A stretch of 64,000 nucleotides of DNA. It comes from Strongylocentrotus droebachiensis. Its lineage: Eukaryota; Echinodermata; Echinoidea; Camarodonta; Strongylocentrotidae. Below are positions 57,235 to 64,000 of this stretch, in pieces. A program made the translations under genes and the position numbers. Position 1 is the first letter of the stretch. Every line of letters begins with the position of its first letter. The stretch lies in contig JAVYIG010002107.1 in the NCBI GenBank assembly GCA_035222895.1, positions 1-64,000 on the forward strand, read 5' to 3'. The notes under the pieces were generated by a model. It had not been told where the DNA came from. It searched no databases and saw only the letters and a program-made list of their open reading frames with translations.

Positions 57235-58356
57235 TTAAACAAAATAATGAACGCATTCTCCTCGAAACTTCTTATTAGCAATGAGATAAATGAAAACATT
57301 GATGAACTGGTTGATGTAGCGCAGGTTGTAAAGAACAGTAAGTATGGCAACGCCTTTAGGGAGGGTCTGGGACAAGCGGAACTTCTGATCGGTTGTCATG
57401 AGCTTAATGGCCAACGCAGGGAACAACAAGACGAAAAAGATAATAGTCATGATGACAAGCATCCTGGTTGTCTTGTGGTCCGCCTGTTGCTTCTTTCGAG
57501 TTGAGCGCTTCTTGTACGGCTCTTCAGTACCACTGCATCGAGGCCTCTTGATGTCGGTTGAAACGTTGACTTCACCTAACCCAGAGGCATCATTTGCTTT
57601 TATATCAGCATAACTGCTGACATCATCGCCAGGGGTAGGTGCACTTGATGATTGAACTGAAGGCTGGCGGTCAGTAGGGGTAGAAAGGTTGGAGGTGGAC
57701 TTAGTCTTCGAGACGGCAGCTGATATCGAGGAGATGCGCCCTTCAGCATCACTGGCTCCTAGGCCATTTGTCATCCTCTCTCGAAGAGCCTGGTGGTGAC
57801 GAATCACGCGGTAGATCTTCACGTACAGCCCGATGATGATAGCCAACGAAGCGCCAGCCAGGGCCGAAGGGAGCGCAACGTATATCTTACGAAGCAGAGG
57901 ATCCTCCCCGAAGGCGTCGCAGATAGCGATGCCTTGCCTTTGCACTGGTCTACTATAAAATGCGACCGGCAGGTGAATCAAGATCGAGAGCACAAAGGAT
58001 GCGGCTGACACTGTCCAAGCTAGTCGCGACGAAAACCGGCTTGAAAACGGGCGGCAGACAGCGAAATAACGACACACAGCTATGAATAAAGTTATAAACA
58101 GACCTGCAATAAAGATGCCATCCTTTAAGATGTTTTCGACGATGCACACCCAACGAACAGTCTTGGATGTCGCACTGTTTTCAATCAAAACCAAGCATAG
58201 GAAGAGATCGAGGAGGGCAAGGGCGATCACCGCAACATCGGTTGGGTTTTTATTTTTTCTCCGACTGATGACAAATACAATGAGAATGTTACCCGGAATG
58301 CCGATTACACCGGCACAAGAGGCGACTGCGATACCTGTCAGACGGAAAGCATTCAT
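57235..58356 (-). CDS. Rhodopsin-class (class A-like) GPCR, copy 2, intronless
   Basis: A 373-residue single-exon ORF, near-identical to copy 1 across all seven helices (GNILIVFVI, LALLDLFLC, VCRYFAVCRPF, LYVKIYRV, FVLLFPAL, FINVFIYLI). Frame extends to an ATG at 58413, but in copy 1 the homologous upstream region has a stop, so the conserved start at 58356 (MNAFRL) is preferred. ECL2 is two residues shorter (RPVQRQGIAIC). A small indel before the stop changes the C-terminus (HYFV instead of QFCKS), removing the last Cys, a possible palmitoylation site. It is a class A-like orphan receptor at the plasma membrane. Confidence 0.93.
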   Translation of the reverse strand: MNAFRLTGIAVASCAGVIGIPGNILIVFVISRRKNKNPTDVAVIALALLDLFLCLVLIENSATSKTVRWVCIVENILKDGIFIAGLFITLFIAVCRYFAVCRPFSSRFSSRLAWTVSAASFVLSILIHLPVAFYSRPVQRQGIAICDAFGEDPLLRKIYVALPSALAGASLAIIIGLYVKIYRVIRHHQALRERMTNGLGASDAEGRISSISAAVSKTKSTSNLSTPTDRQPSVQSSSAPTPGDDVSSYADIKANDASGLGEVNVSTDIKRPRCSGTEEPYKKRSTRKKQQADHKTTRMLVIMTIIFFVLLFPALAIKLMTTDQKFRLSQTLPKGVAILTVLYNLRYINQFINVFIYLIANKKFRGECVHYFV

Positions 58357-58483
58357 TTTGAATTGAGGCCGGGGTAGAAATAGGAGACTTGGGAATTCCA
58401 TATGAGAAACCAATACTGTTAGAGACGAAACGTTTCACTCTTTCTTTCCCATTCGGTTAGACAAAATTCTTGTCGAATTGATC

Positions 58484-58560
58484 GCTTTTATCCCTGCCTA
58501 GCGGCCCGCGTCTTTTTTCAACCTAACCTTGCCATCCTCTCGCTGCATTTGATTGGCTCA
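58484..58560 (-). promoter_or_regulatory. Promoter-like block upstream of GPCR copy 2
   Basis: Minus-strand CCAAT (58556-58552) and TATA-like GGATAAAAGC (58493-58484), at the same spacing as copy 1. The conserved promoter suggests both paralogues could be expressed; that is inference. Confidence 0.5.
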
Positions 58561-59122
58561 ATATGAACCACATACGTCATGCACTAGTCATCAATATTAA
58601 TGATACGCACGCACACAGAATCCGATGCGATAATTTATTAAATAATGAGATTTCATACAAAAATTACAAGTGCAAAGCTATTTTTATTTTAATGAATGAC
58701 ATTGCGAGAACATCGGGTGGCTTACCGTTATGATCATTATCCTGTGTATTGTAGGTTGTCTTTGGGAAAATTGAATTGTGAATCCAGAGGCAGCAAATCT
58801 GTACGCAATTAAGGTACTCCTGAAAATATTGCTAAATTGAGAGAAGCATTAATAGCAACTGATTGGAATGATGTTTTTTTTCAAATCAAAATGTTGAAGG
58901 CGCTTTTGAAAATTTCTTAAATAAATTCATGTTGTTGTATGATGAGAATGTCTCACTGGTTGAATGCAAGAAGAAAAACTATAATAAAGTATGCCATGGA
59001 TAACTAAATAAATATTACAATCTATTATTAAGAAAAACAAGTTGTATTATCAATATGAAATGAGATGCTCTGACTTTATGTAGAGAAAGTATTCTAATTA
59101 TAGAAATACTCTTACCTTTGTA

Positions 59123-59479
59123 TTGCGTACTGCAAAGAAACAATATTATTCTGCTCGATTTAAAATTACATTTAATAATATTAAAAATACATGGAAAGTA
59201 ATTAGAAGTATTTTTAAATCCCTTTTAAAAACTTCAAATATTAAATGTATAAATGTGAATGGGTGTTCCGTAGAAGATACACAAATTATTGTGGATAAGT
59301 TTAACGAATATTTTTGTAATGTTGGGTTGATGCAAGAACCGAATACAGGAAGCCTATTGTTGATGCCCACGAATGAAGCAGAACTGCTTAAACTTGTGAA
59401 CTCGCTTAAAAGTAATAAGAGCCCTGGCTTTGATGGCATAACAACTGAGTTAATTAAGATATCGTACATGGGATTGTGA
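59123..59479 (+). pseudogene. LINE linker and RT fingers
   Basis: 118 codons: KKQYYSARFKITFNNIKNTW, VDKFNEYFCNVGL, LKSNKSPGFDGITTELIK. This is the segment between endonuclease and RT core in the 58667-61252 element. The frame ends at a stop and resumes at 59554. Confidence 0.82.
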
Positions 59480-59553
59480 TACCGCTTGTCTATATTTTTA
59501 ACTTATCTTTCTTATCTGGCATTGTACCAAAACGAATATAAATTGCTAAGGTA

Positions 59554-60081
59554 GTGCCAATTTATAAAAAGGGTGATCCTCAAACATTAAGTAATTATAG
59601 ACCCATTTCATTATTGACATCTTTTTCCAAAATTTTAGAAAAGCTGATATATGAAAGAACAGTAACATTTTTAAATAGGACCAAAATATTTTCAAAATTC
59701 CAGTTAGGTTTTCGTGAAAAACACACCACTGCGCATGCTATCTTACATTTTATTGATAAAGTAGCTCAAGCGTTAGATAATCACCTTCACACAATAGGCA
59801 TAATCCTGGATTTCTCAAGGACGTTTGATACTGTTGATCATGAAATTCTAATTGGTAAATTGTCATATTATGGAGTTAGAGGCATCGATCTTAGTTGGTT
59901 CAGGAGCTATTTAACTGACGGAAAACAATATGTATCATTAAATGGAATTAAATCAAGTCATCAAACTATATCCTGTGGAGTCCCTCGGGGATCCTTTCTT
60001 GGCCCCCTCCTTTTTTCAAATTATATATTAATGATTTTCATTTTTTATCTGACGTCCTATCAGTCATTTTTTTGCAGATGA
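59554..60081 (+). pseudogene. LINE reverse transcriptase core
   Basis: 175 codons: IYKKGDPQTLSNYRPISLL, QLGFREKHTTAHAI, GIILDFSRTFDTVDHEILI, SCGVPRGSFLGPLLF. The catalytic FFADD follows in another frame at about 60070, past a frameshift. It belongs to the 58667-61252 element. Confidence 0.85.
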
Positions 60082-60156
60082 TTCAATTGCATTTTTTTCT
60101 GAAAATATCCTGAAATTGTATTAGAAACAGTTAATACTGAATTAAAAAAAGTTACT

Positions 60157-60830
60157 TTGTGGATCCGTGCAAATAAGTTGTCTTTGAACCTTCAAAAGAC
60201 AAACTATATGCTTTTTAGTAATTCCCTAATTATAAGAGACTTACCTGGAGTTGTACTTTTTGATGATGCTATTATTGTGAGGGTAACTTCCACCAAGTTT
60301 CGTGGGTTACACATTGATGAGAAGCTGACTTGGGCATCACATTGTAATAATATTTGTAAAGTTATGTCTAAAAGTACTGGTGTCATTTATAAATTACGTT
60401 CTTTTGTGCCACAAGAAATTGTGCTTATTTCATACTCTACTCTGATTTTGCCTTATCTTAATTATGGAGTGTTGGCATGGGGGAAGTCACTAAAAACGCA
60501 ACGAAATAAGATTACTAACCCCGCTCAGAAAAGGGTTATTAGAGTTGTTTTTAATGTTATCGTGTGCTCATACTAATGTTTTGTTTCATAGTAATAAACT
60601 ATTAACGGTAGAAGATATCTATCTCTTGCAGTTAGGCTCAATCATGTATGATTTTGAAAAGGGTATACTCTCCCAAATGCGTTAGTACAGCTAGAAAGAA
60701 CAGTCAAATTCACAGTTATAATACAAGACAGGCAATTGCACTACATTTACCGCGTGTAAGAACTGCCTTTGCTTTGAATACATTAGCTTGTACTGGTCCC
60801 AAATTTTGGAACTCACTCCCTATTTATTGA
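60157..60830 (+). pseudogene. LINE thumb and C-terminus
   Basis: 60157-60576 reads ANKLSLNLQKTNYMLF, the HIDEKLTWASHC thumb motif and LPYLNYGVLAWG. After a frame change, 60648-60830 carries HSYNTRQAIALHLPRVRT and FWNSLPIY, the usual end of CR1/L2-group ORF2. Confidence 0.83.
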
Positions 60831-60974
60831 TGTAACTCGCTCTATCAGTGTCTCTGTTTTTAAACGCAAACTGAAATTACATTTATTGAGTAATTATGCT
60901 GAAAGTATTTAATGTAAAAACGATTTCATCACATAATGATATAGTATGTAATTTATTTTGTTATTGCTTCATTG

Positions 60975-61161
60975 CCCCCCCCCCCCCCCCCCCCCTTCTT
61001 TTCCAGGCTGGCCCTTGCTTTACCTTACCAACATTTCTTCATTTATTAGCAAACTCGTTTTGTTCTGTTTTGCTCTATAATTGTGCTTTTTCTTTTCTCG
61101 CTCTCCCTCTCTCTCTCTCTCTCCCTCTCTCTCTTTTTCTCTCTCTCTCTCTCTCTCCCCC

Positions 61162-61195
<34 letters not shown>
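60975..61195. repeat. Poly-C run and CT microsatellite
   Basis: A C20-class run at about 60975-60995 and (CT)n at about 61098-61195, both in the LINE 3' region. Ser/Leu-rich ORFs on the plus strand and Arg/Glu-rich ORFs on the minus strand are translations of the CT repeat. Confidence 0.85.
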
Positions 61196-61576
61196 TATAT
61201 TTTTCCCCGTCACCATTTCACCTATACTCAATTCAATTCAATTCAATTCAAAATGTATTGGTCCAAAAGGAAATTCGTTTCGTTTATGTTCACAGAGAAA
61301 AATAAATAAAATGTACATGTGACATGATACATACAACATAAAACGAGTATATAGAGAGAATAAACATATAGCACTTTAACATTCACATTATATAGATATT
61401 TTCTCTGAATTTACATTATATTCAATATTTGTTCATGTATCCAGACAGTGTACATACAGTGGCGGATCCAGGGGGTGTAAAAAGGGGGCACGTGCCCCCC
61501 GGCCAAAAAAAATTGTAAAAATCAGCCCTAAATTCGCCCAAAATGTTCTGAAAAACAGGGGCGTGCCCCTGTTAAA

Positions 61577-61745
61577 CCCACAAATGTAATAACGCCCACA
61601 AATGTAATAACGCCCACAAATGTAATAACACTTTACCAAAAATGTAATAACACCCACAAATGTAATAACCACTTTACCAACAAATGTAATAATTTTGAAT
61701 CACCCACAAATGTAATAATGACTTTACCCACAAATGTAATAAATT
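61577..61745. repeat. CCCACAAATGTAATAA minisatellite
   Basis: About eight copies of a 16-30-bp unit built on CCCACAAATGTAATAA, some with an ACTTTA spacer. It lies shortly after a hAT-like terminus (CAGTGGCGGATCCAGG at 61457). Confidence 0.82.
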
Positions 61746-61754
61746 TGAAGTGAT

Positions 61755-62140
61755 ATTTTGTCGAATTTGTTCGAAACTAAAACCCTGTAATAAAGCATGG
61801 GTATAGCGCGCAGTCTTTACTCCTGACCTGGTTATTTCAAAAATTTAAAAAATCTTCAAAACTAAGACCCCATAATCCTTTTCCTGGGGAATAACATGAA
61901 AATCGAGCGTAGTCTTTCCTCCAGACCCGGTTATTCAAAAGTAAATAAATAAATTTAAAAAAAAAAAAAAAAAAAAAAACTAAGACCCCACCATCTTCCA
62001 AACTAAGACCCGGTAAATAAGACGCGACCCGGTAATAAAGCATGGGTTTAGAGCGTAGTTTTTTCTTCCAGACCCGGTTATTTCAAAACTTTTTGAAAAT
62101 CTTCAAAACTAAGACCCCATCATCTTATTCCTGTGGAAGA
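61755..62140. repeat. ~120-bp tandem repeat, three degenerate copies
   Basis: TAAAGCATGGGT-TAG-GCG-AGT, then GACCCGGTTATTTCAAAA and AAACTAAGACCCCAT, occurs at about 61792, 61900 (partial, interrupted by an A20-class run at 61960) and 62036. Confidence 0.72.
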
Positions 62141-62149
62141 TCGTTGTTG

Positions 62150-62660
62150 TTGTTGTTGTTTTAATTTATAGGCGTTTTTCATTCAGAAGTGAATATTTAC
62201 GCCTCTTTTCTCAGGATTTTTATTCCTTTAAAATTAGATTTACTTTTTTTGACATATAGATTTTGATAAATTGGATTTTTAAAAGCTAAACTTTTATTTA
62301 ATGATGTAAGAATTCAGTGGCTGGCGAGCAAAAGGCTTATCGGCTATATAGGACGCCCAAGGACCAACTCGGACACGGTACGTTGTGACAAGCTTCTCAA
62401 CTCAGCCTAATGCTGAGCCTAGGCCCTCCGACGTCCACCAATATGTTTAGTCGTCTCCACCGTGTTTCTTCAAAATTTTGACCGAAAACCAAATAAAAAA
62501 AACAGTTCTATCTTCTAATTTCTTTTTTTCTTTTTTTTCTTTCTTCTTTCTCACTCTTTTTCTTCATGTACATGTATACTCACTATAAAAAGCGAAACAT
62601 ATTAGGCTCAAATAATTATGTGCGGTGCAAGGTGGTTAGTAGGGGTACAGGTGTACCCTT
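62150..62660. other. Intergenic, no gene seen
   Basis: A (GTT)n stretch at 62149-62161 and T-rich sequence. It may be the 3' untranslated region of the LINE fragment to the right, but no tail was identified. Confidence 0.45.
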
Positions 62661-62670
62661 TTAGATCTAA

Positions 62671-63320
62671 CTACGAAGTTATAACCAGAGCCTGTTGGTG
62701 ATTAATATCTGTTGATTTCAGGAGTATTGGGATTACTTCTTCGTTTTCTATTCCAGATTCTGTTATAAGCATGGCTCTCTCTATAAGAAAGAGTGGGCAC
62801 TTACATAAAAAATGTTTAACTGTTTCTTTTTGGTGCTCACAGTTTGGACAATGACCTGTCTCATGTTGATTCAACTCAAAAAGATTTTAATTTAAACCTA
62901 AGTTTCCCATTCTTAGGCGATGAAGAATAGTTTCATGATATCTGTTGTTCAGGTAACACACAAATGTTTTTGATACTATGTTTGCGTTTCCCGTAGGGGG
63001 GATGATGTTTCATTCCATCTTTTTTGCCATATCTCTATGAAGTATTTCTTTATAACATAATTTGATTCTGCTCTGGTAAGAGCGTTGTTGATTTCTATAT
63101 TTTTATTTAGTCCTGCTTTAGCAAACTTATCTGTTATCTCATTGTGTTGTAGACCACAATGACTGGGAATCCATTCGAAATAGACCTGGGTGCCCTTGTA
63201 TTTAAGTTGACTACACAGGGTTAAAATTTTCAAGAATGAAAGATTCGTCTTTAACACACAGAGGAGGGACCGATTCGATGGTTCGTTGACCGTCGACGAT
63301 TTTTTAATCATGTAAATTTT
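62671..63320 (-). pseudogene. LINE fragment with RNase H and zinc knuckle
   Basis: 63311-62976 (minus) encodes the C-terminal half of an RNase H domain: VYFEWIPSHCGLQHNEITDK contains the His and Asp of the active site, followed by FAKAG. After a frame break, 62874-62671 has CPNCEHQKETVKHFLCKCP, a CCHC-type knuckle found after RNase H in I/Jockey-group LINEs. No RT remains. It is a different clade from the other LINEs in the window. Confidence 0.78.
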
Positions 63321-63429
63321 CTAACGCCCACAAATATCCTGGAATTCAATGTTCGTAGAAAAAAAATAATCGAATAAGTGACTTTAAATGTATTTAAATA
63401 TTGACGCTGATTGTTTTATGCATGTGATT

Positions 63430-64000
63430 ATGAAATATGTTCACGATATGTAATATATATATATATATATATTATGTACGCTATTAGTGACATTGAAACG
63501 TTGGATTGCGATGTTATATTTTCATGAGTGCGTGAATGAATTACCCCCCCCCCCCCCCCGGACCAAAAAAACACAAACTTTTTATCAAAAAAAAAAAAAA
63601 AAAATGCCAATGGCTGACCTAAAATGATGACATTACCCCCCCCCCCCCCCCTGGGTAGTCATTCATAGTTCATAAATCTCTCCCCCCCCCCCCCCCCCCC
63701 CGCTTATTCACCCGTTGGCTGAGTCGTTGCGATTTTTTGGGGACTAAACAAAATATATATATATTTTCTCTTTCCCACCGTGTGCCCCGCCCCCTCCCCC
63801 CCCCCCCCCCCCCCTCCCCCGGCAAGAAATTCCTGGATCCGCCCCTGACATAGGTCATAAACTGTCCATAATCATTGCGACATACTGGTTAATTCCAGAA
63901 TCTGGCCGGTTTAATTTTGCCTCTCCACCACACCGTACAAATGCAAATATTCATATATTCAAATATTAGTATGGGCAGCATGCATGGCAAGTCAGGTGAT
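63430..64000. repeat. AT microsatellite and long C runs, hAT-type terminus
   Basis: (AT)n at about 63452-63472, C runs at 63544-63559, 63639-63651, 63682-63701 and 63790-63815. GCTTATTCACCCGTTGGCTG at 63702 and CTGGATCCGCCCCTG ending 63845 relate this block to the hAT-like MITE at 44423. Glycine-rich minus ORFs are translations of the runs. Confidence 0.7.

Larger units (their letters stand above)
58667..61252 (+). pseudogene. 5'-truncated LINE at the duplication boundary
   Basis: Starts within the linker: pieces of a basic coiled region can be read in shifting frames from about 58810 (ENFLNK-type, NVSLVE). Then 59123-59479 (linker and fingers, NKSPGFDGITTELIK), 59554-60081 (RT with palm IILDFSRTFDTVDH and SCGVPRGSFLGPLLF), FFADDSIAF at about 60070-60095, 60157-60576 (thumb, LSLNLQKTNYMLF) and 60648-60830 (C-terminus, GPKFWNSLPIY). 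The 3' region has a C20-class run at 60975 and (CT)n, ending in (ATTCA)n at 61229-61252. The palm reads DFSRTFD for DFSKAFD. Confidence 0.85.

Noticed and set aside
61046..61322. Ser/Leu-rich and Arg/Glu-rich ORFs
   Set aside because: They translate the CT microsatellite in a LINE 3' region, as do the ORFs at 38077-38312.
61457..63845. A 2.4-kb hAT element bounded by CAGTGGCGGATCC and GGATCCGCCCCTG
   Set aside because: The termini look right, but the 8-bp flanks (TGTACATA and ACATAGGT) do not match, so the two ends probably belong to different insertions.

Overview
This is eukaryotic nuclear DNA from an animal, most likely a marine invertebrate deuterostome, with an echinoderm such as a sea urchin the best guess. 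The reasons are AT-rich non-coding DNA packed with LINE fragments, MITEs and long C/G homopolymer runs, a multi-exon Ig/FN3 receptor gene, and intronless rhodopsin-class GPCR genes in tandem. The species assignment is inference. No prokaryotic operon, CRISPR array or phage is present.

Layout. 1-14.9 kb is a repeat field: a non-autonomous hAT-like element with an 8-bp target duplication whose interior is a minisatellite (1050-2771), a C-terminal pol fragment of a LINE (3892-4596), a partial hAT-family copy (4800-5129), and a decayed but nearly complete plus-strand LINE (6562-9490). 14.9-24.7 kb holds the best single-copy gene: an 11-exon plus-strand receptor of 858 codons, with signal peptide, Ig, a cysteine-rich module, two further Ig domains, FN3, a 21-nt microexon, an FN3-like module, a TM helix and a tyrosine-motif tail. 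24.7-41 kb has no convincing gene. It carries nested MITEs (TTAA-flanked and TAA-flanked), a 2.3-kb terminal-inverted-repeat unit containing a ~134-bp A/B alternating tandem array, and a minus-strand LINE (37.9-39.3 kb). 42-46.4 kb is a minus-strand LINE broken by three later insertions: a tRNA-derived SINE, a hAT-like MITE and a Harbinger-like MITE. 46.4-58.7 kb is a complex of local duplications. Two intronless GPCR genes on the minus strand (50945-52072 and 57235-58356) sit in tandem segments that also duplicate their promoter region and a reverse-transcriptase remnant. One segment has an extra MITE that the other lacks, giving an exact empty site. 58.7-61.25 kb is a 5'-truncated plus-strand LINE starting at the edge of the duplication. 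61.4-64 kb contains minisatellites, a LINE fragment with RNase H and zinc-knuckle motifs (minus strand), and poly-C-rich DNA.

Functionally, the cellular genes are cell-surface receptors: one adhesion or immune-type receptor with putative phosphotyrosine docking sites, and two recently duplicated GPCRs with non-canonical class A motifs. Everything else supportable is mobile-element derived. The clearest unusual items are the layered insertions with readable target-site duplications and paralogous empty sites, the MITE family at 35716-36307 and 49162-49930, and the receptor's cytoplasmic tail. Exon boundaries are inferred by eye from splice consensus and phase; no alignment or search was run.
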